DNA of 8,795 nucleotides from Candidatus Methanovirga meridionalis (GTDB taxonomy: Archaea; Methanobacteriota; Methanobacteria; Methanobacteriales; Methanobacteriaceae): positions 1-8,795 of the forward strand of contig JAITPS010000030.1 of the NCBI GenBank assembly GCA_031289325.1, given 5' to 3'. Made by a program: the position numbers and the translations under genes. Below the pieces are notes generated by a model. The model was not told the origin of the DNA. It worked only from the letters and a program-made list of their open reading frames with translations, and made no database searches. Each line of letters begins with the position of its first letter. Positions within the stretch are counted from its first letter, which is position 1. Below are positions 1 to 5,468 of the stretch, piece after piece.

Positions 1-120
1 TTTAAAATACATTTATATCATTTAAAATACATTTATATTATTTAAAATACATTTATATCATTTAAAATACATTTATATCATTTAAAATACATTTATATTA
101 TTTAAAATACATTTATATTA
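1..120 (+). repeat. 20-bp tandem array, six units, outer part of repeat copy A
   Basis: Six head-to-tail units of TTTAAAATACATTTATATYA begin at base 1 and differ only by C or T at unit position 19. The array starts with the window, so it probably continues to the left. There are no spacers between units, so it is not a CRISPR. The last unit runs directly into the core at 124, and the same array-core junction is found again, inverted, at 2681-2730. I read it as the outer part of a dispersed repeat element. Confidence 0.93.
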
Positions 121-123
121 TTT

Positions 124-222
124 AAAATTTAAAATTATAGATTTTCATGAAATAATATTTAAAATTGAATAATTTAATTAAATAATTTAATAAAAAAATT
201 ACCATTTCAAAATTTAAGAACT
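124..222 (+). repeat. Dispersed repeat core, copy A
   Basis: This stretch begins AAAATTTAAAATTATAGA, continues through ATATTTAAAATT, then AAATAATTTAATAAAAAA, and ends TTCAAAATTTAAGAACT. The same blocks in the same order occur at 340-505 (direct) and 2601-2680 (inverted). From 111 to 166 it matches 327-382 with one difference (149 G versus 365 A). Compared with the inverted copy it carries about 14 extra bases near 166-179. No reading frame of note is present. It does not match an insertion sequence I recognise. Confidence 0.8.
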
Positions 223-245
223 TTTTCAAATTTAAGAACTTTTTC
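210..245 (+). repeat. 18-bp direct repeat, two exact units
   Basis: AAATTTAAGAACTTTTTC occurs at 210-227 and again at 228-245. It duplicates the inner end of repeat core copy A. The terminal motif TTCAAAATTTAAGAACT of the other direct copy ends at 505 without this duplication, so it looks like a local slippage event in copy A. Confidence 0.85.
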
Positions 246-276
246 ATAATGACTATAAGTAATTTTTTTAAAAATA

Positions 277-505
277 AATATTATTAAATAATATTAATTT
301 AAAATTAGTTATATTAATCAAAATATATTTATATTATTTAAAATTTAAAATTATAGATTTTCATAAAATAATATTTAAAATTAAACAATTTAATAAAAAA
401 ATAATTTAATAAAAAAATAATTTAATAAAAAAATAATTTAATAAAAAAATAATTTAATAAAAAAATAATTTAATAAAAAAATTTATTGTTCAAAATTTAA
501 GAACT
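277..505 (+). repeat. Dispersed repeat copy B: degenerate array plus expanded core
   Basis: The element is the same as copy A. ATATTA recurs at 291, 311 and 331, which is a degenerate 20-bp period. The core follows from 340 and ends TTCAAAATTTAAGAACT at 489-505. In place of the single AATTTAATAAAAAAAT of the other copies it has a run of six such units (387-482), so the core is longer here. It lies in direct orientation to copy A, offset by 216 bp. Confidence 0.75.
387..482 (+). repeat. 16-bp tandem array, six exact units
   Basis: AATTTAATAAAAAAAT repeats six times without a mismatch from 387 to 482. The unit is a block that occurs once in repeat cores A (near 185-200) and C, so this is an internal expansion of copy B. 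Perfect identity suggests recent replication slippage. It contains no open frame of interest. Confidence 0.93.
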
Positions 506-767
506 ATATTTATATTTAAAACATGGTAATATATAGTTTAATACAAAAAAATTTGAAAAATATTTTATCATTTTTCCCCTTAATTAGGAGCCACTATATT
601 AACTTTCTCAAAATTGACTAAAATTTTAATTTTATAAACTTTTAACAAATTTTTTTCAAAAGCTTGTCTTTTTTAGTTTTTTTAACTTAATTAAAACTTT
701 GTAATATGCTGTCTGTGAGCTAAGTTTTATATTATTGATTTATATATATGGAATCTATTCTTTTCAT
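506..767. other. Gene-free spacer downstream of the stress-protein gene
   Basis: With the repeats to its left, bases 1-767 contain no supported gene. This part is AT-rich, with slightly more mixed composition at 575-600 and 705-725, but neither patch gives a convincing RNA fold or frame. A minus-strand frame of 24 codons at 497-571 has an AGGGG-like sequence before its ATG, but it overlaps the repeat and looks like chance. I see no clear hairpin terminator after the gene that ends at 768. Confidence 0.6.
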
Positions 768-1208
768 TCATTCTTTATTAATGGTTCTTACTAAAAATAG
801 GTCACATGGAGCATGATGTACCACCTTTTCAGATACACTACCTAAAATATGTCTATCAATAATACTTTTCCCAGTACCTAAAATTATCATTTCAACATCT
901 TTTTCTTTCGCCAAGCTAACAATTACTTCATCAGGTTTTCCTTTCTTCAAAACCTTTTTAAGAGAGATATTTGGATTATTTTCTAAATCAATTAATTCCT
1001 CAAATTTATCCAAAAAATACTCTCCTTTTAATTTAAGTTCTTCAATCATTTCTTCTTTAATGCTACTGGGAGTTAAAAAAGGAACAGAATCATCGACCAC
1101 ATATAATGCAATGATTTCAACATCTCTACCATCAATCAAATTTTGAGTATGATCTATTAATTGATTAATATACTCGCCCATAGTAGGGACTAAAATTTTA
1201 TTATACAT
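768..1208 (-). CDS. Universal stress protein (UspA) family, atypical nucleotide site
   Basis: This 146-residue cytoplasmic protein has the single-domain length and the Rossmann-like layout of the UspA family. Strand 1 is KILVPT (4-9). A second strand, EIIALYVVDD, lies at 31-40. The C-terminal block runs from MIILGTG (107-113) through LGSVSEKVVHHAPCDLFLVR (122-141). The family usually binds ATP with an Asp after the first PT and a G-2x-G-9x-G-S/T loop. Here the Asp position is Met10, and the loop is G111-x-G113-9x-G123-S124, one residue short, so ATP binding is doubtful. The ATG at 1206-1208 has GGTG (1216-1219) seven bases upstream, which pairs with the archaeal 16S tail. A 175-bp gap separates it from the antiporter gene on the same strand, so it may have its own promoter; no TATA box there is convincing. 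The physiological role is unknown. Confidence 0.88.
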   Translation of the reverse strand: MYNKILVPTMGEYINQLIDHTQNLIDGRDVEIIALYVVDDSVPFLTPSSIKEEMIEELKLKGEYFLDKFEELIDLENNPNISLKKVLKKGKPDEVIVSLAKEKDVEMIILGTGKSIIDRHILGSVSEKVVHHAPCDLFLVRTINKE

Positions 1209-1383
1209 TCAAAAACACCAACTGATAAATTAATATTAGATATTAATTTTAGTAAAAATATGAAGATTAATATCCTCTTGAACTATTTACTCCAAATCAT
1301 GGTGGATTTTCAGAAGAATAATAATCTATCTATTTAATTAAATAAAATATAAGTAATTTATATTAAATTAGAGAATAATAACT

Positions 1384-2484
1384 TCACATACCTCCTAAAA
1401 AGAAAATTCTTACATAAGCATAGACAATATATAAACCAATTAGAAACAATCCTGAAATTCTATTAAGTTCTCTATTATTCAATTTAAATAAAACAATTGC
1501 TACCACGATGCTTAATATCATTACTGGAGTATCAAAATATAGGGAAAGTGTTTCAATATGAATAGGATCATAAAATGATAAAAGTCCAATTGGTATTAAA
1601 ATATTAAAAGTAACACTTCCAAATACCGTTCCTAAAGATAAATCATAAAGACCTTTCATAGCTGAAGATAGAGTTACAACCAATTCAGGGATACTTGTAC
1701 CTATAGATAATGTAAATAAAGCCATTATAGTCTCAGGAATACCCATAATATGGGCTAACTCAGTTGCACTATCAATTAAGAAATCACAAGCAATGGCTAA
1801 TGCTGATATAGATAGAATCACCAAAATAACATTTTTTGATCTAAGTTTTTCCTTTTTCACTTCCAACTCATTAATATTATTATTTTCATTGCATGATGAA
1901 CTAAGAATAATTTCTTGTTTATTATCTATTATTTTATCACTTTTCTTTTTAAAATTATCTAAACTCTTTTTTTGATCTCTAATTAAAACTTTAAAGTAAT
2001 ATAAATAAAAAAATACCATTATTAATGATCCAAAAATAATAGGTATATTAGATGATATAATACCAATTTCTCCTTTAGATAGATCCAATGGATTTGTAAA
2101 TTTAGCAGATAAAATCATGACACCTATTAATATTACTCCTGTAATAATAGCTACTAAACCATCCCGATTTAAAGATTTCTTGTCTGCTTTAACACAACCT
2201 GTTATTGTTGCAGTAATACCGAATATTCCAACTACATTCCAGATATTAGATCCAATGACTATTCCAACTCCCATATGAGAACTATGGTTGATAATTGCTA
2301 AAAGGGCTGAACCAAATTCAGGTAAAGAAGTTCCTATTGCTGCAGCAGTAACCCCCAATACTATTTGAGAGACTCCAAGAGCAGTTCCAATTAAAGAAAT
2401 ATTTTCTATAAAAACATCTGCTGCTTTAATAACAACTATTAAAGATACAATGAGAATTATTATATTTATTATAACATCTAACAA
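1384..2484 (-). CDS. Cation/Ca2+ antiporter (CaCA superfamily, YrbG-like), TTG start
   Basis: This 366-residue membrane protein has two halves of about five helices, each with the family's alpha repeat. Alpha-1 is at about 42-90 with GTSLPE (Glu56) and GSNIWN (78-83). Alpha-2 is at about 253-300 with GTSIPE (Glu267) and GSVTFN (289-294). The two glutamates match the ion-binding pair of Na+/Ca2+ exchangers such as the Methanocaldococcus homologue. The halves are joined by a hydrophilic Lys/Asn/Ser-rich loop at about 167-217, with no Ca2+-binding domain visible. The predicted activity is exchange of Na+ (or H+) for Ca2+ or a related cation. The start is TTG: an in-frame TAA lies 12 bases upstream, the first internal Met is residue 71, inside alpha-1, and AAGGT (2492-2496) sits about 7 bases before the TTG. 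The gene looks more AT-rich than the mtr genes. Substrate and direction are not determinable here. Confidence 0.87.
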   Translation of the reverse strand: MLDVIINIIILIVSLIVVIKAADVFIENISLIGTALGVSQIVLGVTAAAIGTSLPEFGSALLAIINHSSHMGVGIVIGSNIWNVVGIFGITATITGCVKADKKSLNRDGLVAIITGVILIGVMILSAKFTNPLDLSKGEIGIISSNIPIIFGSLIMVFFYLYYFKVLIRDQKKSLDNFKKKSDKIIDNKQEIILSSSCNENNNINELEVKKEKLRSKNVILVILSISALAIACDFLIDSATELAHIMGIPETIMALFTLSIGTSIPELVVTLSSAMKGLYDLSLGTVFGSVTFNILIPIGLLSFYDPIHIETLSLYFDTPVMILSIVVAIVLFKLNNRELNRISGLFLIGLYIVYAYVRIFFLGGM

Positions 2485-2526
2485 AAAACAACCTTAAGTA
2501 GTGATTAATGTATTTTTAACTAATAG

Positions 2527-2543
2527 CTAATATAATTAAATTG
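2527..2543 (-). promoter_or_regulatory. Possible TATA box for the antiporter gene
   Basis: On the minus strand this reads AATTTAATTATATTAGC, a fair match to an archaeal TATA element with A-rich sequence ahead of it. A start site about 25 bases downstream would fall near 2509, giving a short leader before the TTG codon at 2484. The spacer is so AT-rich that such matches arise by chance, so this is only a candidate. Confidence 0.3.
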
Positions 2544-2567
2544 GTTAATATTGATTAATATTCTCTA

Positions 2568-2591
2568 ATAGTAATATATTATAGTTACTAT
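2568..2591. promoter_or_regulatory. Inverted repeat upstream of the antiporter gene, possible operator
   Basis: ATAGTAA (2568-2574) and TTACTAT (2585-2591) are perfect inverted copies separated by 10 bases, with arm centres 17 bases apart. It lies about 85-107 bases before the start codon and just inside repeat core copy C. The spacing would suit a dimeric regulator, but no regulator is encoded nearby and the arms are AT-rich. Confidence 0.3.
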
Positions 2592-2600
2592 GGAAAAGCT

Positions 2601-2680
2601 CTTAAATTTTGAACTATACTTTTTTATTAAATTATTTAATTTTAAATATTAATTTATAAAAGTCTATAATTTTAAATTTT
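2601..2680 (-). repeat. Dispersed repeat core, copy C, inverted
   Basis: Read on the minus strand, this begins AAAATTTAAAATTATAGA, passes through ATATTTAAAATT and AAATAATTTAATAAAAAA, and ends TTCAAAATTTAAG. Those are the blocks of copies A and B in the same order. The first 43 bases differ from copy A at four positions. It is the shortest copy, lacking about 14 bases of copy A and the 16-bp expansion of copy B. With copies A and B it flanks the two genes at 768-2484 in opposite orientation. Confidence 0.8.
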
Positions 2681-2730
2681 AATTAATATAAATTTATTTT
2701 AATTAATATAAATAATTTTTAATTAATATG
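2677..2730 (-). repeat. 20-bp-period array, outer part of repeat copy C
   Basis: TTTTAATTAATAT occurs at 2677, 2697 and 2717, exactly 20 bases apart. On the minus strand one unit is ATTAAAATAAATTTATATTA, which matches 18 of 20 positions of the left-edge unit. Across the junction with the core, 32 bases differ from copy A at only two positions. The three-copy period and the junction support homology with the array at 1-120. Confidence 0.8.
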
Positions 2731-3140
2731 GTGTTATAAAAAATGTTTATAATTAATCATTTATTTAAATATCTTATTGTTGAAAATTTATTTTCAACTT
2801 AGGAGAATTTATTCACCTGTTTAAAAATTTCAAATTAATAATAAATTAATTTTTTAAATAATAATTTTAATTTTTATTTCTTCATTTTTAAAAATAATAA
2901 CTATAATTTTTTTAATTGAAAATTTAATAATTATGTTTCATTTTTATAAACTTCTTTACTTAAAAACATTATTTCATACACTATATTTTTTAATAATAAT
3001 TATTTTTAAAAAAAGTTATTTATTAAGAACATTATCAAACTCACTAAAGTGGAACAAGTGGAATTTATTTATAAATATGAATTTAGTCTATAAAACTAAT
3101 TTGAAATTTATTAAATAAATATTAAAATCATTATAAAATT
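2731..3140. other. Gene-free spacer between the mtr terminator and the repeat
   Basis: I see no gene here. A plus-strand frame at 2933-3118 gives 61 residues rich in Phe, Leu, Ile and Lys, as AT-rich noncoding DNA does, and it has no ribosome binding site. The only structure that stands out is the pair of hairpins at 2779-2818. A patch of more mixed composition at 3040-3065 contains GTGGAA twice but nothing recognisable. Confidence 0.6.
2779..2818. other. Two adjacent inverted repeats
   Basis: GTTGAAAA (2779-2786) and TTTTCAAC (2791-2798) form a perfect 8-bp stem with a 4-base loop. Two bases later AGGAGAAT (2801-2808) and ATTCACCT (2811-2818) form a second stem with one mismatch and a 2-base loop. 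Neither strand has a clear T-run directly after them, so a standard terminator is not obvious. They could be a protein site, an RNA structure in read-through transcript, or a decayed remnant. Confidence 0.5.
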
Positions 3141-3194
3141 TTAAAAATAAAAAAATATAGATTAGATGAAAAATATAAGAATTTAACATCTAAT
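3141..3194 (-). terminator. Probable terminator of the mtr operon
   Basis: On the minus strand, 13 bases after the mtrH stop codon, ATTAGATG and its complement CATCTAAT (plus-strand 3161-3168 and 3187-3194) form a perfect 8-bp stem. Inside it an AA/AA internal loop, a 4-bp AAAT/ATTT stem and a 6-base loop can form. It is followed directly by CTATATTTTTTTATTTTTAA (3141-3160). Archaeal termination depends mainly on such T-rich tracts, and the position fits the end of the operon. Confidence 0.65.
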
Positions 3195-3206
3195 ACAATT
3201 TAAAAT

Positions 3207-4139
3207 TTAAAGCATAACATTTATTGGGTGGTCTTCTACTGTTTCAGTACCTATATCTTTAGCTGCTTCAGCTATAAATATATCTGTCATAGCACAAGCA
3301 GGAAATGCTATTTTAGCATTTTCAATAGGACCAAAAAGTACAAAGTCTCCACCAGCCATTTGTTGAACAATATTTGAACCAATATCACAAACAGGCCATG
3401 CTTCTTTGTTTTCTTTTTTGTATTTTCTTAGCCAATCCCATGCAGAAGGTACATTGTGAATACCAGAACCGACTGGTAATCCCCATTTACTTTTAACAGC
3501 AAATGAAGTTCTTACAGCGACTCCAGCACCTTGACCAAGGGGAGTTACAGCAGTATCCATTAATGGCTTAGTAATACCACAAGATTCAGCTAATGGAAGC
3601 AAACCTTGATCGATTGTTCCATCACCAGTTTCCCATATACCAATTTTACCATCAACAGTAGGATTCATTGGGTTAAAACCTAAAACAATAGAAGCTGATA
3701 AATCAGATGCTTTAACTGCCTCAATTTCATCTGCTTCTGCTGCCATGTTAATAGAGTTGTAAATAGCTCTTTCTGATAAACCTGCTTCAGATGCATATCT
3801 AGCACCAGCAACTCTTGCCTCACCAGATGTTGAATCTATAAGGAAAGGTGCATCAGTAAAATCACCTACAAATTCTAAATATTTAACTAAAGCTTCTTCT
3901 GTTTGTCCAAAAACTTGAACTAAACAAGGATTTTTAGTCACATCGGACATCTCTTCCATTATTTTTATTCTATCCTCTGCAGCATCCTTATCAAAAACAC
4001 CTGCTTTTTCATCGCTAATAATCTTATGTCCACCGTAAAAGATGGTTCCTGCTAAAACTGTTGGATATTCTCCTGGTTGACCTCCAATTTTTGTACCAGC
4101 AATATCCAAAACTTCTTGTTCTTTATCAAATCTAAACAT
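3207..4139 (-). CDS. mtrH: Methyl-H4MPT:coenzyme M methyltransferase subunit H
   Basis: MtrH is the soluble catalytic subunit that transfers the methyl group of N5-methyl-tetrahydromethanopterin to the Co(I) cobamide held by MtrA. At 310 residues it has the usual length. Signature stretches are GGQPGEYPT (19-27), GTIFYGGHKI (31-40), the DSTSGEAR block (102-109), ASIVLGFNPMNP (149-160), AVTPLGQGAG (197-206), and LPVGSGIHNVPSAWDW (221-236). The fold is the TIM-barrel of methyl-H4folate/H4MPT-type methyltransferases, and there is no membrane segment. The ATG has GGAGG at 4148-4152, with an 8-base spacer. It follows mtrG by 21 bases, the longest gap in the operon, and is the last gene before the terminator. 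Related MtrH-like genes exist beside methylotrophic corrinoid proteins, but the operon context fixes this one as the true subunit. Confidence 0.98.
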   Translation of the reverse strand: MFRFDKEQEVLDIAGTKIGGQPGEYPTVLAGTIFYGGHKIISDEKAGVFDKDAAEDRIKIMEEMSDVTKNPCLVQVFGQTEEALVKYLEFVGDFTDAPFLIDSTSGEARVAGARYASEAGLSERAIYNSINMAAEADEIEAVKASDLSASIVLGFNPMNPTVDGKIGIWETGDGTIDQGLLPLAESCGITKPLMDTAVTPLGQGAGVAVRTSFAVKSKWGLPVGSGIHNVPSAWDWLRKYKKENKEAWPVCDIGSNIVQQMAGGDFVLFGPIENAKIAFPACAMTDIFIAEAAKDIGTETVEDHPINVML

Positions 4140-4160
4140 TTATAAAACCTCCAATCAGAG

Positions 4161-4406
4161 TTAAATACTACCATTAACTGGTGTATAAAAACTGCTGAAA
4201 AAGTATATGAATACAATTACGATTATTATACCTATCACTAAACCATATAAGATACCAATGTCTCTACCCATCTGGTGACCTAACCTTTGATAGTATTCAC
4301 CAACAGCGAATTCAACATTTTCTTCAATTTCATCTAATTTTTCATTAGCTTTATTGAATTCATCAGAAGAAACAAGCACTCTAGGTATTGTATTTTCATC
4401 AGACAT
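4161..4406 (-). CDS. mtrG: Methyl-H4MPT:coenzyme M methyltransferase subunit G
   Basis: This is an 81-residue single-helix subunit of the Mtr complex. Residues 1-45 are polar and acidic with a helical segment (EFNKANEKLDEIEENVEF, 16-33) that could form a coiled coil. GRDIGILYG (47-55) leads into one membrane helix at about 52-71, and a short tail follows. No catalytic role is known; MtrG is regarded as part of the stalk that joins MtrA and MtrH to the membrane core. The ATG is preceded by AGAGGTG (4414-4420) and follows the mtrF stop by 17 bases. The helix start, Y-G-L-V-I-G, resembles those of MtrA, MtrB and MtrF. Confidence 0.95.
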   Translation of the reverse strand: MSDENTIPRVLVSSDEFNKANEKLDEIEENVEFAVGEYYQRLGHQMGRDIGILYGLVIGIIIVIVFIYFFSSFYTPVNGSI

Positions 4407-4423
4407 TTAATAACACCTCTTAA

Positions 4424-4630
4424 TTAACCACCGAATAATGTAATTAACAATGGAATTACTAAAGCCAATACAAAAGCAATTACTATACCATATGCCATCC
4501 CAGTTATTCGTGTGCTGATTAAACCAGCAAATAATCTTCCGTCTCTACCAATTAATTTGGATTTGTAATTAGCATCTTCGGCAACATTTCTAATACCTCT
4601 TACATTAGGTTTATTTGAAAATTTAACCAT
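4424..4630 (-). CDS. mtrF: Methyl-H4MPT:coenzyme M methyltransferase subunit F
   Basis: This is a 68-residue single-helix subunit. A basic N-terminal half, KFSNKPNVRGIRN (3-15), is followed by the conserved GRDGRLFAGL (28-37) and MAYG (45-48). One membrane helix spans about 46-66. I start it at the ATG at 4628-4630 because AGGAGGTG (4637-4644) lies 6 bases upstream. An in-frame ATG at 4637-4639 would add three residues, but it overlaps that ribosome binding site. mtrF is separate from mtrA, as in Methanobacteriales; some methanogens have MtrA proteins carrying an MtrF-like domain. Its last 30 residues closely resemble those of MtrB. Confidence 0.95.
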   Translation of the reverse strand: MVKFSNKPNVRGIRNVAEDANYKSKLIGRDGRLFAGLISTRITGMAYGIVIAFVLALVIPLLITLFGG

Positions 4631-4646
4631 ATATAACACCTCCTGT

Positions 4647-5468
4647 CTACATGGAAATTAGTCCAATAGCTATACATCCAAATACAATAGTTACAACAAG
4701 TCCAATCATTATACCTTGGACTTTTCCAGCATAAGTTCCAGAAAATGTTCTTTGAACGGCACCCACTAATTTAATTTGGGTTTGAATATTCCTCATACGT
4801 GCTTCAATTAATGCTGTTTCAGCAGCTACGGGTCTTACTTCTTCGCCGTCATCGTCATCATCGCCATCGTCATCCACAGAAATGAAAATAGCTTCTTCTT
4901 CAAAAGCACCTGGATCTTTTTCTATGCATTCTTTTACTTTAGCTTCGATTTGAGTAGCATCTTCCACATCAACTAAATTTATAATTTCGACCTGCTTTTG
5001 GAATCTTTCAATTCCATCGTCAGGTATGTTTTCAACATAAGGAATAGCACCAGTTGCACCAACTATACTTCTTTTTTCAGGATCTACACCATTTTGATGT
5101 AATGCCTCAATACTTTGACCTGTAATATGTCCTTGAACTTCAGATCCACATAATATTAAAAATCTAATATTCGGATTAGAAATAATATTAGCAACAACCT
5201 TTTCAACACCAAGATTTTCTGTTTTACAAGGTCCTGCAATAGAAGCACCAGCTGCAGCAGGAACATCCTCATTGTGAGATGCAAGTGTTACAACAGCTAC
5301 AGGGCTTTCAGGGTTCCCTGCAATAAAATCTCCATTTACAGGAGGCCAAGGATCTGTAGTGTCTTTTTTAGCATTTCCTGCAGATTTGGCATCTGCTGCT
5401 TTTTTAGGTAAATTGTCTGGACTATCTTCCTTAGGTAAATTGTCTGGACTATCTTTATTATCTACCAT
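4647..5468 (-). CDS. mtrA: Methyl-H4MPT:coenzyme M methyltransferase subunit A (cobamide carrier)
   Basis: MtrA carries the cobamide that accepts the methyl group from MtrH and passes it to coenzyme M. The protein has 273 residues. Residues 1-40 form a Lys/Asp/Ala/Pro-rich extension with two 9-residue copies, DSPDNLPKE and DSPDNLPKK. The cobamide domain starts at about WPPVNGDFIAGNPES (41-55) and includes PCKTENLG (80-87) and GSEVQGHITGQ (108-118); His114 corresponds to the conserved His reported to interact with the cobalt in related enzymes. An acidic linker, 199-210, precedes a C-terminal membrane anchor at about 251-271. The ATG abuts the mtrB TAA with no gap. Its only ribosome binding candidate is GGGGG (5477-5481), inside mtrB, which would need a G-U pair. 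The extension is about 30 residues longer than I recall for Methanothermobacter. Confidence 0.97.
   Translation of the reverse strand: MVDNKDSPDNLPKEDSPDNLPKKAADAKSAGNAKKDTTDPWPPVNGDFIAGNPESPVAVVTLASHNEDVPAAAGASIAGPCKTENLGVEKVVANIISNPNIRFLILCGSEVQGHITGQSIEALHQNGVDPEKRSIVGATGAIPYVENIPDDGIERFQKQVEIINLVDVEDATQIEAKVKECIEKDPGAFEEEAIFISVDDDGDDDDDGEEVRPVAAETALIEARMRNIQTQIKLVGAVQRTFSGTYAGKVQGIMIGLVVTIVFGCIAIGLISM
5404..5457 (-). repeat. 27-bp in-frame tandem duplication in mtrA
   Basis: Bases 5404-5430 and 5431-5457 are adjacent copies that differ only at their last two positions. They encode the 9-residue repeats DSPDNLPKK and DSPDNLPKE near the start of MtrA. Because the unit is a multiple of three, the frame is kept. 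Near-identity at the DNA level, including synonymous positions, indicates a recent duplication or ongoing slippage. Confidence 0.93.

Noticed and set aside
1..120. CRISPR array at the left edge
   Set aside because: Units are 20 bp, directly adjacent, with no spacers, and no cas gene is present. The same applies to 387-482 and 8691-8795.
497..571. Minus-strand 24-codon frame with an AGGGG-like sequence before its ATG
   Set aside because: It is very short, overlaps the inner end of repeat copy B, and its composition is that of the spacer. Conservation would be needed to take it seriously.
1384..1396. AGGAGGTATG followed by TGA on the minus strand, looking like a start site
   Set aside because: It encodes the last residues (LGGM) and stop of the antiporter; the ATG is followed at once by a stop codon, so it starts nothing.
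2933..3118. Plus-strand frame of 61 residues
   Set aside because: No ribosome binding site, composition dominated by Phe, Leu, Ile, Lys and Asn as expected from AT-rich noncoding DNA, and no recognisable motif.
3208..3220. TTAAAGCATAAC at the end of mtrH, also in the 18-bp repeats at 8371-8406
   Set aside because: At mtrH it encodes the last residues and stop. A 12-base match in such AT-rich DNA is likely chance.
768..4139. Functional coupling of the antiporter to the Mtr Na+ pump because they are neighbours
   Set aside because: A terminator, about 720 bases of spacer and an inverted repeat separate them. Use of the Na+ gradient is plausible but adjacency alone does not show it.
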